64,000 nt of DNA from Stutzerimonas stutzeri. Its GTDB lineage: Bacteria > Pseudomonadota > Gammaproteobacteria > Pseudomonadales > Pseudomonadaceae. Position 1 is the first letter of the stretch. The number at the start of each line of letters is the position of its first letter. Made by a program: the position numbers and the translations under genes. The stretch is taken from NCBI RefSeq assembly GCF_002909485.1, contig NZ_PPXG01000002.1:310001-374000 (forward strand), given 5' to 3'. Below, piece after piece: positions 9,423-21,965 of the stretch. Under the pieces are notes generated by a model that was not told the origin of the DNA, made no database searches, and was given only the letters and a program-made list of their open reading frames with translations.

Positions 9423-10286
9423 GTGACTGCCAGCGCTGGTGCGAATTCCGGAGTGGGTACGCTTTATGTCGTTGCCACACCTATCGGCAATCTGGAAGAC
9501 ATCAGTGCTCGTGCCCTGCGCGTGCTTGGTGATGTAGCGCTTATTGCCGCGGAGGATACCCGGCATTCGTCTCGCCTAATGGCGCACTTTGGCATCCAGA
9601 CTCCTTTGGCCGCGTGCCATGAGCACAATGAGCGTGACGAGGGCAGTCGATTCATCGGCCGATTGCAGGCGGGGGATGATGTTGCACTGATTTCTGATGC
9701 CGGCACACCGCTGATCTCCGACCCGGGCTACCACCTCGTGCGTCAGGCTCGCGCTGCGGGGATTGCGGTCGTGCCGGTTCCGGGCGCCTGCGCGTTGATT
9801 GCGGCACTATCCGCTGCCGGCTTGCCGTCGGATCGTTTCATTTTCGAGGGTTTTCTGCCCGCAAAGACTGCTGCTCGGTGCACGCGCCTTGAGGCGCTGA
9901 AGGAAGAGCCTCGCACCCTTATTTTTTATGAGGCGCCGCATCGAATACTCGAGTCTCTGTGTGACTTCGAGGCGATATTCGGTGGGGCGCGTGTCGCTGT
10001 GCTTGGCCGGGAGTTGACCAAAACCTTTGAAACGCTGAAAGGCTTGCCCTTGGCCGAGCTGAGAGCTTGGGTCGAGGCAGACAGCAACCAGCAGCGGGGC
10101 GAGTGCGTACTGCTTGTAGAGGGTTGGCAGGCTCCGCCGGGTGAAAGTGCGGTGAGTGCGGAGGCGTTGCGGGTGCTTGATTTGTTGCTAGCTGAAATGC
10201 CGCTTAAACGAGCAGCTGCCATCGCAGCTGATATCACGGGTGTGCGTAAGAATCTGTTGTATCAGGCAGCGCTGGAGCGCAAATAG
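9423..10286 (+). CDS. rsmI: 16S rRNA (cytidine1402-2'-O)-methyltransferase RsmI
   Basis: Ribosome methyltransferase that 2'-O-methylates C1402 in the decoding centre, partner of RsmH (encoded 2 kb downstream), which N4-methylates the same base. 287 residues from GTG 9423, chosen because GAGGT lies 7 bp upstream and the upstream ATGs overlap a likely -10 box. Tetrapyrrole-methylase fold: GTLYVVATPIGNLEDISARA at the N-terminus, then EDTRHSSRLMAHFGI and ISDAGTPLISDPGYHLV. Divergent from lpoA, the conserved gammaproteobacterial arrangement. Confidence 0.94.
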   Translation: MTASAGANSGVGTLYVVATPIGNLEDISARALRVLGDVALIAAEDTRHSSRLMAHFGIQTPLAACHEHNERDEGSRFIGRLQAGDDVALISDAGTPLISDPGYHLVRQARAAGIAVVPVPGACALIAALSAAGLPSDRFIFEGFLPAKTAARCTRLEALKEEPRTLIFYEAPHRILESLCDFEAIFGGARVAVLGRELTKTFETLKGLPLAELRAWVEADSNQQRGECVLLVEGWQAPPGESAVSAEALRVLDLLLAEMPLKRAAAIAADITGVRKNLLYQAALERK

Positions 10287-10320
10287 CAGGACCCATTGCG
10301 CGTGCGCTAGGGAGGTGCGC

Positions 10321-10349
10321 TTGCAGCAAGCTCCTCGCAACGATACTCT
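10321..10349 (+). promoter_or_regulatory. Candidate rnpB promoter
   Basis: TTGCAG (10321-10326) and TACTCT (10344-10349) have a 17-bp spacer and sit just before the mapped 5' end of the RNA fold. The discriminator GGCGCC is GC-rich, as in growth-rate-regulated stable-RNA promoters. Pattern match only. Confidence 0.5.
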
Positions 10350-10357
10350 GGCGCCTG

Positions 10358-10716
10358 GAGAGTCGATCGGACAGTCGCTGTCTCTTTTTGTTCCGGCAAG
10401 AAGGGAGGGAGGAAAGTCCGGGCTCCATAGGGCGAAGTGCCAGGTAACGCCTGGGGGGCGTGAGCCTACGGAAAGTGCCACAGAAAATAACCGCCTAAGC
10501 GTTTCGGCGCCGGTAAGGGTGAAAAGGTGCGGTAAGAGCGCACCGCACGGCTGGCAACAGTCCGTGGCTAGGTAAACCCCACTTGGAGCAAGACCAAATA
10601 GGGATCCATTGGCGTGGCCCGCGCTGGATCCGGGTAGGTTGCTAGAGGCAGTCAGTGATGGCTGTCGTAGAGGAATGGCTGTCCTCGACAGAACCCGGCT
10701 TACAGATCGACTCTCC
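10358..10716 (+). ncRNA. rnpB: RNase P RNA, type A
   Basis: Catalytic RNA of RNase P. The ends GAGAGTCGATC (from 10358) and GATCGACTCTC (to 10715) pair as the terminal P1 helix. Inside are the universally conserved blocks: GGACAGTCGC, GAGGAAAGTCCGGGCTCC, CAGAAAATAACCGCC, GGTAAGGGTGAAAAGG, AAACCCCACTTGGAGCAAG, and CGACAGAACCCGGCTTA at the 3' end. Length (about 358 nt) is normal for bacterial type A. A separate hairpin, AACAAAG/CTTTGTT at 10770-10791, follows downstream. Its place between rsmI and mraZ matches Pseudomonas. Confidence 0.97.
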
Positions 10717-10908
10717 TCCTCTTTTACCTTCGTGACGCCCGATTTTAATTCCGAAAGATTATTGCTCTTAACAAAGCACATTAACTTTGTTGAGTAACTG
10801 CTTGCGCCTGTTCGGAACCTCCCTTCCTTCCCTTCGCTGTTCTGCTCGATTCCAGCATTAGCGTCGCTAAATTGCCGCTCCGTAAGGCTTTTTCCCGTCC
10901 GGCTTGCC

Positions 10909-10938
10909 TTGACGGTGGGGCGGCTGCGTTTCTATAGT
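10909..10938 (+). promoter_or_regulatory. Candidate promoter of the mra/dcw cluster
   Basis: TTGACG (10909-10914) with TATAGT (10933-10938, 18-bp spacer) or TCTATA (10931-10936, 16-bp spacer). The MraZ repeats start 7 bp after the -10, over the expected transcription start, as in known autorepressed mra promoters. It would drive mraZ and probably many of the division genes that follow. Confidence 0.7.
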
Positions 10939-10944
10939 GCGCAC

Positions 10945-10984
10945 AAGTGGTAGGAAGTGGCAGAAAGTGGGTAAATATGGGCAT
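10945..10984 (+). promoter_or_regulatory. MraZ operator: four 10-bp-phased direct repeats
   Basis: Four consecutive units with period exactly 10 bp: AAGTGGTAGG, AAGTGGCAGA, AAGTGGGTAA, ATATGGGCAT. All share TGG at the same phase. MraZ proteins are known to bind tandem TGGG-type repeats one helical turn apart and repress their own promoter. The position just downstream of the -10 fits that role. Confidence 0.82.
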
Positions 10985-11012
10985 GGATAGCTAATTTAGG
11001 GGAAGCGCAGCC

Positions 11013-11468
11013 GTGTTTCGCGGAGCTAACGCCATCAGTCTCGACGCCAAAGGCCGGCTAGCTATGCCCAGCCGGTATCGCGACGAGCTGAATTCCCGTG
11101 GCGATGGCCAGTTGATCATCACAATCGACGCTGTGGACCGCTGTTTGTGCATCTATCCCCTGCCCGAGTGGGAGCTGATTGAGGCGAAGCTCCGCGAGCT
11201 GCCCTCTCTGCGCGAAGAAGCCCGTCGGTTGCAGCGTCTGCTGATCGGTAATGCCGTTGATCTTGAGATGGATGGCAGCGGTCGCGTGGTTGTGCCGCCG
11301 CGCCTTCGCGAGTACGCCCGGCTAGACAAACGGGCGATGTTGGTAGGGCAACTGAACAAGTTTCAACTGTGGAACGAGGACGACTGGAACGCGATATCCG
11401 ACGCGGACCTGGCGGCCATCAAGCAACCCGGCGGTCTGCCGGAAGAACTACGTGACCTAATCCTGTGA
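11013..11468 (+). CDS. mraZ: Transcriptional regulator MraZ
   Basis: Ring-forming DNA-binding protein with two SpoVT-AbrB-like (swapped hairpin) domains, 151 residues; represses the dcw promoter. GTG start at 11013 with AGGGGAAG upstream. The N-terminal domain has [20 protein letters not shown] and the second copy has [20 protein letters not shown]; both carry the DxxGR motif. It is the first gene of the cluster, right after its own operator repeats, and overlaps rsmH by 4 bases (GTGA). Confidence 0.97.
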   Translation: MFRGANAISLDAKGRLAMPSRYRDELNSRGDGQLIITIDAVDRCLCIYPLPEWELIEAKLRELPSLREEARRLQRLLIGNAVDLEMDGSGRVVVPPRLREYARLDKRAMLVGQLNKFQLWNEDDWNAISDADLAAIKQPGGLPEELRDLIL

Positions 11469-12408
11469 GCCAGATCAGCAGCCTGCGACATATTACCGTG
11501 TTGCTCGACGAAGCCGTCGCGGCGCTGAACGTGCGCGCGGATGGCCGTTATCTGGACGGAACCTTCGGGCGAGGCGGTCATAGCCGACTGCTACTTCAGC
11601 AACTTGGCTCTGATGGCCAATTGCTAGGCTTCGACAAGGACCCGTTAGCCATCGCTACGGGGCAAGCACTAGCGGCCGAGGACGGCCGCTTTGTCGTTGT
11701 GCAGAGAAGTTTTGCCGAGCTGGGTGAGGAATTGGCGCAGCGCGGCTGGAATGGGACTGTCAGTGGAATTTTGCTGGACCTCGGTGTGTCGTCGCCGCAG
11801 CTGGACGACCCTGCTCGTGGTTTCAGCTTTCTTCACGACGGCCCTCTGGACATGCGAATGGATCCAAGCCGTGGCGTGAGCGCAGCTGAATGGATCGCCC
11901 ATGCCGAAGAGGAAGAGATCGCTCGCGTATTCAAGGAATATGGCGAGGAGCGCTTTGCCAAACGCATGGCGCGCGCGGTGGTGCAGCGCCGTGTAGAGGC
12001 GCCATTCGAGCGCACGGCCGACCTGGCCAAAGTGCTAACCGAGGCCAATCCGGCCTGGGAAAAAGGCAAGAATCCGGCGACACGCGCCTTCCAAGGTTTG
12101 CGTATCTACATCAACAACGAGTTGGGCGATCTTGAGCGTGGGCTTGAGGCTGCCTTGGACGCGCTTGAAGTCGGTGGCCGGCTCGTTGTTATCAGCTTTC
12201 ATTCGCTGGAAGATCGCATCGTCAAACAGTTCATGCGCCGACACGCCAAAGGCGAAGCGGACAAGCTGCCGCGCGATCTGCCAATCATCCCAAAGGCCTT
12301 CGAACCGCGATTGAAGCTGTTTGGCAAGCCCCAGTACGCATCTGATGCTGAGGTCAAGGCCAACCCGCGTTCGCGTAGCGCGGTCATGCGCGTTGCGGAG
12401 AAACTACG

Positions 12409-12412
<4 letters not shown>
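11465..12412 (+). CDS. rsmH: 16S rRNA (cytosine1402-N4)-methyltransferase RsmH
   Basis: SAM-dependent N4-methyltransferase acting on C1402 of 16S rRNA, 315 residues. GTG start within the GTGA overlap with mraZ. The SAM-binding region is [16 protein letters not shown]; other family blocks are [29 protein letters not shown], and [16 protein letters not shown]. The C-terminus [15 protein letters not shown] is typical. It pairs functionally with rsmI at 9.4 kb. Confidence 0.97.
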
Positions 12413-14425
<2,013 letters not shown>

Positions 14426-14426
<1 letters not shown>

Positions 14427-15889
14427 TGCCGATGCCACTGAATCACCTGCTGCCACAAGCGGGCAGCGATATCCTGATTCGCGAGCTGACGCTCGATAGC
14501 CGCAAGGTCCGCGGCGGAGATCTGTTTCTGGCAGTGCCAGGGTTGCAGTTCGATGGTCGCGACCATGTGCACGATGCCATTGCTCGCGGTGCAGCTGCGG
14601 TCGCATACGAAGCTGAAGGGCTCGACCAGGCGCTGACCGGCAATGCGGTAATGGTGCCGGTACAGCACCTGTCCAGCCAGTTGTCGGCTATTGCCGGGCG
14701 CTTCTACGGTGAACCCAGCCGCAGCCTGCGCTTGGTTGGCGTTACCGGAACCAATGGCAAGACCAGTGTCAGCCAGCTGATCGCTCAGGCGCTTGATCGG
14801 CTCGGCGAGCCGTGCGGCATCATCGGCACACTGGGTACGGGATTTCACGGCCAACTGGAGCTTGGCCGCCATACGACGCCGGATGCCATCGGGGTGCAGG
14901 CGACGCTGGCCAATCTCAAGCAGGAGGGCGCCCGCGCCGTAGCTATGGAAGTGTCGTCACATGGCCTTGATCAGGGCCGTGTCGCTGCGCTGGATTTCGA
15001 TGTCGCCGTATTCACCAACCTGTCCCGTGACCATCTGGACTACCACGGCACGATGGAAGCCTATGGCGCTGCCAAGGCCCGCCTGTTCGACGTGCCCGGA
15101 TTGAGCTGCCGGGTGATCAATCTTGATGATGGCTTTGGTCGCGTGTTGGCTGGCGAAGAGCGCGACTCGCGGCTAATTACCTACAGCCTGGAGGACCGCT
15201 CGGCTTATCTGTTTTGCGCCGAAGCCCTGCTCAACGATGACGGCATTCATGCGCGCCTGATCACGCCGCAGGGCGAGCGCTCGATGCGAAGCCCGCTGCT
15301 GGGGCGCTTCAATGTCAGCAATGTGCTGGCCGCTGTCGGCGCTTTGCTGGGCATGGACTACCCGCTGGATGAAATCCTGGCTGTGCTGCCTGATCTCCAG
15401 GGGCCTGCTGGCCGCATGCAGCGCCTGGGCGGCGGCGATCGTCCGCTGGTCGTGGTCGACTATGCACACACACCCGATGCATTGGAAAAAGTCCTCACCG
15501 CACTTCGCCCACACGCGTGCGGCAGGCTGCTCTGTCTGTTCGGTTGCGGCGGCGATCGCGACACCGGCAAGCGCCCGCTTATGGCTGAGGTCGCCGAGCG
15601 ATTGGCCGACGGCGTCGTGGTGACTGACGACAATCCGCGCAACGAGGCGCCCGAGCAGATCATCGATAACATCCGGGCAGGGTTCGTCAACCCCGCGGCC
15701 GTCACCGTCATGCACGGCCGCGCCCAAGCGATTGCCAGCCTTATCGCAACCGCACATGCCGAGGACATTGTGGTCCTCGCGGGTAAAGGTCACGAGGACT
15801 ATCAGGAAATTCGCGGTGAGCGCTTGCCGTTCTCCGATATAGAAGAAGCCTGCGCGGGTCTGTCCACTTGGGAGAAGCCCCATGCTTGA
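14426..15889 (+). CDS. murE: UDP-MurNAc-tripeptide synthetase MurE
   Basis: Mur ligase that adds the third residue to UDP-MurNAc-L-Ala-D-Glu, 487 residues, cytoplasmic. GVTGTNGKTSVSQLIAQAL is the ATP-binding loop; GRHTTPDAIGVQ and FTNLSRDHLDYH are substrate-side motifs. DDNPRNEAP contains the DNPR motif that marks meso-diaminopimelate rather than lysine specificity. It overlaps ftsI by 1 base and murF by 8 bases. Confidence 0.97.
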
Positions 15890-17258
15890 CACGATGCGCC
15901 TGAGCGAGCTGCAGCAGCCTCTCTCCGGCCGCCTGGTAGGTGCGGATGCCAGCTTCGACGCGGTAAGTACCGACAGTCGAGCCGTCCAGCCCGGGCAGCT
16001 GTTCATCGCCCTGACCGGGCCTCGCTTCGACGGCCACGCCTATCTGGCCGATGTGGCTGCGAAAGGCGCGGTGGCGGCGCTGGTTGAGCGCGAGGTGGAG
16101 GGAGCTCCGCTGCCACAGTTGGTAGTCGCCGACACCCGTTTGGCACTAGGGCGCCTTGGTGCGCGCAATCGTGACGCCTTCAACGGGCCGGTCGCCGCGA
16201 TTACCGGCTCCAGCGGCAAGACCAGCGTAAAGGAGATGCTGGCCAGCATCCTGCGCTGCGCCCGCGGCCAAAACGCAGTATTGGCGACTCGCGGTAACCT
16301 TAACAACGATCTGGGCGCGCCTTTGACGCTTCTGGAATTGAGCGCTGAGCACCGCGCGGCGGTTATCGAGCTAGGCGCCTCACGTCCTGGCGATATTGCC
16401 TACACCGTCAATCTAGTACGCCCTGATGTCAGCCTGATTACCAACGCCGGAACCGCCCATGTCGGCGAGTTCGGCGGCCCGCACAAGATCGTCGAAGCCA
16501 AAGGCGAGATCCTCGACGGTTTGAATGAAAGCGGCATTGCGGTGCTGAATCGCGATGACAAGGCCTATCCGGTCTGGGCCGAGCGTGTCGTGGGCAAGCG
16601 CATCGTCTCTTTCGGCCTGGCCAACCCGCTCGCCGATTTCTCCGCCGGTTCGGTCGCCTACGATCAGCGCGGTTGTCCGAGCTTCGTACTGACCGGCCCG
16701 CTGGGCAACCTCCGTATCCAGCTCAATCTGCTCGGCCGGCACAATGTTGCCAATGCCCTGGCGGCAGCCGCAGCGGCTTATGCGCTGGGTGTCGACGCGG
16801 ACGCCGTTGTTGCCGGGCTGCAGCAACTGCAACCGGTCAAGGGCCGCGCCGTGGCGCAGATGCTCGCCAACGGTGTGCGCCTTATCGACGACAGCTACAA
16901 CGCCAATCCTGCATCGATCTGCGCCGCAATCGACGTGTTGGCCAGCTTTGCTGGCCGCACCATTCTCGTACTGGGTGACATGGGCGAGCTGGGCGAGTGG
17001 GCCGAGCAGGGCCATCGTGAAGTCGGCGCCTATGCCGCTGGCAAGGTCGGCACACTATACGCCGTCGGCCCGTTGATGGCCTATGCGGTCGACGCGTTCG
17101 GCCCGGGCTCCCGACATTTTGCCGACCAGAGCAGCCTTATCGAGAGCCTGCGTGCCGAGCAGGGCAGCGGTACCACCATTCTGATCAAGGGCTCGCGTAG
17201 CGCGGCGATGGACAAAGTCGTCGATGCGCTCGCTGGGCCATCCATGGAGAAACACTGA
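15882..17258 (+). CDS. murF: UDP-MurNAc-tripeptide:D-Ala-D-Ala ligase MurF
   Basis: Adds D-Ala-D-Ala to complete the UDP-MurNAc-pentapeptide, 458 residues. [15 protein letters not shown] is the P-loop; [12 protein letters not shown] and [18 protein letters not shown] are family-specific. The C-terminal domain contains [19 protein letters not shown]. Start ATG 15882 lies inside murE (8-base overlap); the stop shares its last base with the mraY start. Confidence 0.97.
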   Translation: MLDTMRLSELQQPLSGRLVGADASFDAVSTDSRAVQPGQLFIALTGPRFDGHAYLADVAAKGAVAALVEREVEGAPLPQLVVADTRLALGRLGARNRDAFNGPVAAITGSSGKTSVKEMLASILRCARGQNAVLATRGNLNNDLGAPLTLLELSAEHRAAVIELGASRPGDIAYTVNLVRPDVSLITNAGTAHVGEFGGPHKIVEAKGEILDGLNESGIAVLNRDDKAYPVWAERVVGKRIVSFGLANPLADFSAGSVAYDQRGCPSFVLTGPLGNLRIQLNLLGRHNVANALAAAAAAYALGVDADAVVAGLQQLQPVKGRAVAQMLANGVRLIDDSYNANPASICAAIDVLASFAGRTILVLGDMGELGEWAEQGHREVGAYAAGKVGTLYAVGPLMAYAVDAFGPGSRHFADQSSLIESLRAEQGSGTTILIKGSRSAAMDKVVDALAGPSMEKH

Positions 17259-18340
17259 TGCTGCTGCTGCTCGCCGAGTATCTGCAACAGTTCCACAAGG
17301 GCTTTGCAGTCTTCCAGTACCTGTCGCTGCGTGGAATTCTCGGCGTACTCACTGCGCTTGTGCTGTCCTTGTGGATGGGCCCCTGGCTGATCCGCACGCT
17401 GCAGATGCGCCAGATCGGCCAGTCGGTACGCACCGATGGTCCGCAGTCGCACCTGTCGAAATCCGGCACCCCAACCATGGGTGGAGCACTGATTCTCAGT
17501 GCTATCAGTATCAGCACCCTGTTATGGGCCGACTTATCCAACCGGTATGTCTGGGTCGTGCTGGCCGTGACGTTGCTGTTCGGTGCGATCGGCTGGGTCG
17601 ATGACTATCGCAAGGTGATCGAGAAGAACTCCCGCGGCCTGCCGAGCCGGTGGAAGTACTTCTGGCAGTCGGTGTTCGGGCTCGGGGCTGCAATCTTCCT
17701 TTATATGACCGCGCAGACGCCGGTTGAAACCACGTTGATCCTGCCGCTGCTGAAGAATATCGAGATCCCGCTGGGGATTGGCTTCGTGGTGCTGACCTAT
17801 TTCGTCATCGTCGGCTCGAGCAATGCGGTAAACCTCACCGATGGTCTCGACGGACTGGCGATCATGCCAACGGTAATGGTTGGTGGTGGCCTGGGTATCT
17901 TCTGCTACCTGTCCGGCAACGTGAACTTTGCCGAGTACCTCCTTATTCCTTACGTCCCGGGCGCGGGCGAGCTCATCGTATTTTGTGGCGCGCTGATCGG
18001 CGCCGGCCTCGGTTTTCTCTGGTTCAACACCTATCCGGCTCAGGTCTTTATGGGCGACGTCGGCGCGTTGGCGCTGGGCGCGGCGCTTGGAACCATCGCG
18101 GTCATCGTTCGCCAGGAAGTGGTGTTGTTCATCATGGGCGGGGTGTTCGTGATGGAAACCCTGTCGGTGATGATTCAGGTCGCCAGTTTCAAACTGACCG
18201 GCAAGCGCGTGTTCCGTATGGCCCCGATTCACCACCATTTCGAACTCAAGGGCTGGCCCGAACCCCGGGTAATCGTGCGCTTCTGGATCATTACCGTGAT
18301 CCTGGTGCTCGTCGGCCTCGCCACCCTGAAACTGAGGTAA
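17258..18340 (+). CDS. mraY: Phospho-MurNAc-pentapeptide translocase MraY
   Basis: Polytopic inner-membrane enzyme that transfers phospho-MurNAc-pentapeptide to undecaprenyl phosphate, making lipid I; 360 residues with about ten membrane segments. Key cytoplasmic-loop motifs are visible: [21 protein letters not shown] (Asp pair), [26 protein letters not shown] and [14 protein letters not shown] (the triple-His motif). It overlaps murF by 1 base. Confidence 0.98.
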   Translation: MLLLLAEYLQQFHKGFAVFQYLSLRGILGVLTALVLSLWMGPWLIRTLQMRQIGQSVRTDGPQSHLSKSGTPTMGGALILSAISISTLLWADLSNRYVWVVLAVTLLFGAIGWVDDYRKVIEKNSRGLPSRWKYFWQSVFGLGAAIFLYMTAQTPVETTLILPLLKNIEIPLGIGFVVLTYFVIVGSSNAVNLTDGLDGLAIMPTVMVGGGLGIFCYLSGNVNFAEYLLIPYVPGAGELIVFCGALIGAGLGFLWFNTYPAQVFMGDVGALALGAALGTIAVIVRQEVVLFIMGGVFVMETLSVMIQVASFKLTGKRVFRMAPIHHHFELKGWPEPRVIVRFWIITVILVLVGLATLKLR

Positions 18341-18346
18341 TTGAGA

Positions 18347-19690
18347 GTGCTCATCGCTTCCGATCAGTTCCGCATCGTTGTCGGTCTCGGCAAGAGCGGC
18401 ATGTCCCTGGTACGCCATCTGGCGCGCCGTGGGCTGCCCTTTGCCGTTGCTGACACCCGCGTGAACCCGCCGGAACTGGCCACGCTCAAGGCCGAGTATT
18501 CGGATGTGCAGGTGCGCTGTGGCGAATTAGACGTGGAGTTTCTTTGCACCGCCAGCGAGCTGCTGGTGAGCCCGGGACTGGCGGTCAGTACTCCAGCGCT
18601 GCAGGAAGCGAAAGCCCGCGGAGTTAAGTTGTCCGGGGATATCGAGCTGTTCGCTCGCGAAGCCAGGGCCCCGATCATTGCTATCACTGGTTCCAACGCT
18701 AAGAGCACCGTAACCACGCTAGTGGGCGAAATGGCAACAGCCGCAGGATGCAAAGTGGCAGTTGGCGGCAATCTCGGCACTCCGGCCCTTGATTTGCTCG
18801 ATGACGAGGTCGAGCTTTACGTGTTGGAGCTGTCCAGCTTTCAGCTGGAAACCACCGAGCAGCTCAATGCCGAGGTGGCGACCTGCCTGAACATCAGCGA
18901 AGACCACATGGATCGCTACAGCGGCCTGCCGGCCTACCACCAGGCCAAGCATCGAATCTTTCGTGGTGCGCGCCAAGTGGTGGTCAACCGTGACGATCGC
19001 CTCAGTCGGCCATTGGTGGCTGATGATTTGCCCACTTGGACCTTCGGGCTCGGCAAACCCGACTTCAAGGGGTTTGGGCTGTTCGAGGATAAGGGTGAGA
19101 AATACCTGGCATTCCAGTTCGAAACCCTGATGCCGGTTCGTGAGTTGAAGATGCGTGGTGCGCATAATCAGTCCAATGCGCTGGCTGCGTTGGCGCTGGG
19201 TAATGCCGTTGGGCTTCCGTTCGAGCCGATGCTGGAGACGCTTCGCCAATTCGCCGGCTTGCCGCATCGCTGTCAGTGGGTTGGTCAGCGCCACGAAGTC
19301 AGTTATTACGACGATTCGAAAGCCACTAATGTTGGCGCCGCGCTGGCAGCGATCGAAGGGCTGGGTGCCGATATCGATGGCAAGCTGGTGCTGATCGCCG
19401 GTGGCGACGGCAAGGGCGCGGATTTCTCGGCGTTGCGTGCGCCCGTCACGCGGTACTGCCGCGCCGTCGTGTTGCTTGGTCGCGATGCGCAGCGTCTCGC
19501 TGAGTCTTTGGCTGATGCGACAACCATCGTTCGCGTCGCGACGCTGGAGGAGGCCGTGCAGAGCGCTGCCGAATACGCCGAGGAAGGCGATGCGGTATTG
19601 CTCTCGCCGGCCTGTGCCAGCCTGGACATGTTCAAGAACTTCGAAGAGCGCGGCCGCCTTTTCGCCTCTGCAGTGGAGGCGCTCAGCTGA
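18347..19690 (+). CDS. murD: UDP-MurNAc-L-alanine:D-glutamate ligase MurD
   Basis: Adds D-Glu to UDP-MurNAc-L-Ala, 447 residues. GTG 18347 was chosen: GAGGT lies 9 bp upstream and the product begins MLIASDQFRIVVGLGKSGMS, as other Pseudomonas MurD proteins do; the in-frame TTG at 18341 is too close to the ribosome site. The ATP loop reads GSNAKST (115-121), with Ala118 where most MurD have Gly. DHMDRYSGL and the C-terminal ACASLDMFKNFEERG are typical. Six bases separate it from mraY. Confidence 0.96.
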   Translation: MLIASDQFRIVVGLGKSGMSLVRHLARRGLPFAVADTRVNPPELATLKAEYSDVQVRCGELDVEFLCTASELLVSPGLAVSTPALQEAKARGVKLSGDIELFAREARAPIIAITGSNAKSTVTTLVGEMATAAGCKVAVGGNLGTPALDLLDDEVELYVLELSSFQLETTEQLNAEVATCLNISEDHMDRYSGLPAYHQAKHRIFRGARQVVVNRDDRLSRPLVADDLPTWTFGLGKPDFKGFGLFEDKGEKYLAFQFETLMPVRELKMRGAHNQSNALAALALGNAVGLPFEPMLETLRQFAGLPHRCQWVGQRHEVSYYDDSKATNVGAALAAIEGLGADIDGKLVLIAGGDGKGADFSALRAPVTRYCRAVVLLGRDAQRLAESLADATTIVRVATLEEAVQSAAEYAEEGDAVLLSPACASLDMFKNFEERGRLFASAVEALS

Positions 19691-20913
19691 TGTTTGCCTT
19701 CCTGCGTCATGCACCGTCGCCACTGTTCGGCCGCCGCGGTCTGGATCTGGATTTTCCCATGCTCGCCGGCTGCCTGGCATTGCTTGGCCTCGGCCTGGTA
19801 ATGATCACCTCGGCATCCTCCGAAGTGGCTGCGGTTAACTCCGGCAACCCGCTGTACCACATGATCCGCCACCTCATTTATGTGTTGCTGGGGCTTGGCG
19901 CCGGCACAGCCATGCTGCTGGTGCCGCTGTCGGTTTGGCAGCGCCTGGACTGGATGCTCCTGCTCGCCGCATTCGGTCTGTTGATCCTCGTTCTGTTGCC
20001 GGGCATTGGTCGGGAAGTGAACGGCTCCATGCGCTGGATCGGCTTCGGCGCATTCAACGTGCAGCCGTCGGAGCTGGCCAAAGTATTCGTGGTGATCTAC
20101 CTGGCCGGGTATCTGGTGCGTCGTCAGGAAGAAGTCCGCGAGAGCATGTGGGGTTTCGCCAAGCCGTTCCTGGTGCTGCTGCCGATGGCGTTTCTGCTGC
20201 TGCTGGAGCCTGATTTCGGTGCCACGGTAGTCATGATGGGCGCCGCGGTAGCGATGCTGTTCCTCGGTGGCGTCGGGATGATCCGCTTCAGCCTGCTGGT
20301 AATCGCGGCGGTGGGCGCCGTGGTGGTGCTGGTGCAGACCCAGGAGTATCGTCTGCAGCGCCTGATCACCTTTACCGATCCTTGGGCCGATCAGTACGGC
20401 GCCGGCTATCAGCTTACCCAGGCATTGATCGCCTTCGGTCGCGGCGAGTGGTTCGGCGTCGGCCTCGGCAACAGCGTGCAGAAGCAGTTCTATTTGCCGG
20501 AAGCGCATACCGACTTCGTCTTTTCGGTGCTGGCCGAAGAGCTGGGGATGATTGGCGCGCTGGCAACCATCGCGCTATTCGCGTTCGTCGGCATCCGCGC
20601 ACTGTATATCGGTCTCTGGGCAGAGAAGGCCAGGCAGTTCTTCGCCGCCTACGTTGCCTGGGGCCTGGCGTTTCTCTGGCTGGGTCAGTTTCTGATCAAT
20701 GTCGGCGTGAACGTCGGCCTCTTGCCGACCAAGGGACTGACGCTGCCTTTTCTCAGCTATGGCGGCAGCTCGCTGGTGGTGACTTGCGCGAGCATGGCGC
20801 TGTTGCTGCGAATCGAATGGGAAAGCCGCACCGTGCTGGGCAGCGAGGATACCGACTTCGACGAAGCCGATTTCGCCGAGCCGCCGGCCAAGGAGGTCGC
20901 CCATGGCCGCTAA
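19690..20913 (+). CDS. ftsW: Septal peptidoglycan glycosyltransferase FtsW
   Basis: SEDS-family polytopic membrane protein, 407 residues, which polymerises lipid II at the septum with FtsI. About ten membrane helices start after an N-terminal cytoplasmic tail of roughly 25 residues. GSMRWIGFGAFNVQPSELAK holds the conserved region leading to the SEDS catalytic side; PEAHTDFVFSVLAEELG and GLLPTKGLTLPFLSYGGSS are diagnostic. It overlaps murD by 1 base and murG by 11 bases. Confidence 0.97.
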   Translation: MFAFLRHAPSPLFGRRGLDLDFPMLAGCLALLGLGLVMITSASSEVAAVNSGNPLYHMIRHLIYVLLGLGAGTAMLLVPLSVWQRLDWMLLLAAFGLLILVLLPGIGREVNGSMRWIGFGAFNVQPSELAKVFVVIYLAGYLVRRQEEVRESMWGFAKPFLVLLPMAFLLLLEPDFGATVVMMGAAVAMLFLGGVGMIRFSLLVIAAVGAVVVLVQTQEYRLQRLITFTDPWADQYGAGYQLTQALIAFGRGEWFGVGLGNSVQKQFYLPEAHTDFVFSVLAEELGMIGALATIALFAFVGIRALYIGLWAEKARQFFAAYVAWGLAFLWLGQFLINVGVNVGLLPTKGLTLPFLSYGGSSLVVTCASMALLLRIEWESRTVLGSEDTDFDEADFAEPPAKEVAHGR

Positions 20914-21965
20914 TGTGCTGATCATGGCTGGCGGCACTGGCGGCCATGTCTTCCCTGCGCTGGCCTGTGCCCGCGAGTTTCAGGCACGGGGCTATGCCGT
21001 GCACTGGCTCGGCACGCCGCGTGGCATCGAGAACGAACTGGTGCCGGCCGCTGGCCTGCCGCTGCATCTGATCCAGATCAGTGGGCTGCGCGGCAAGAGC
21101 CTCGCATCGCTGATAAAGGCCCCAGTGCAGTTGGTTCGCTCGCTGTTCCAGGCACGCCGCATTGTTCGCGAGCTGCAACCAGTCTGCGTGCTGGGCATGG
21201 GTGGCTACGTGACTGGCCCGGGTGGGCTGGCCGCCAAGCTGGCGGGTGTGCCGCTGGTAATTCACGAGCAGAACGCCGTGGCTGGCACCGCCAACCGAAG
21301 CCTCGCGCCGCTCTCCAGCCGTGTTTGCGAAGCCTTTCCCGACACCTTCAAGTCCAGCGCCAAGCGCCGGACCACTGGCAACCCTGTGCGTGAAGAGCTG
21401 TTTCTGGAAACCCCGCGCGACACCCTGATTGGCCGCCGGCCACGCCTGTTGGTGCTGGGTGGCAGCCTGGGTGCCGAGCCCTTGAACAAGCTGTTGCCTG
21501 CGGCGTTGGCTCAGCTGCCTTTGAACTTGCGTCCGGAAGTATTTCACCAGGCTGGCAAGCAGCACGCCGAAATCACCACGCAACGCTATGCAGAAGCGAA
21601 TGTAGAGGCGGAGGTCGCTCCCTTCATCAAGGACATGGCGCGCGCCTACGCCTGGGCCGATCTGGTGATCTGCCGTGCTGGTGCGCTCACCGTTTGCGAG
21701 CTGGCCGCAGCAGGCCTGCCGTCCTTCCTGGTGCCGCTGCCCCATGCGATCGACGACCACCAGACTCGTAACGCCGAATATCTGGCGAAGGAGGGCGCCG
21801 CCGTCCTTATGCCACAAGCCAAGACTGACGCGGCCGCGCTTGCCGCTCAGCTGACCGAGGTAATGATGCAGCCGGAAAAACTAAAGGCCATGGGGGCCAC
21901 CGCGCGCCGTCTGGCTCGGCCCGACGCCACCCGCAGCGTGGTCGAAATCTGTCTGGAGGTGGCCC

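Larger units (their letters stand above)
10717..11012 (+). other. Non-coding region between rnpB and mraZ
   Basis: No gene seen. It holds an inverted repeat at 10770-10791, a T/C-rich stretch, and at its right end the promoter and MraZ operator described separately. Confidence 0.7.

Noticed and set aside
19306-20508. Open frame of 400 codons on the minus strand over murD-ftsW
   Set aside because: Antisense shadow; His/Gln-rich, no start signal.
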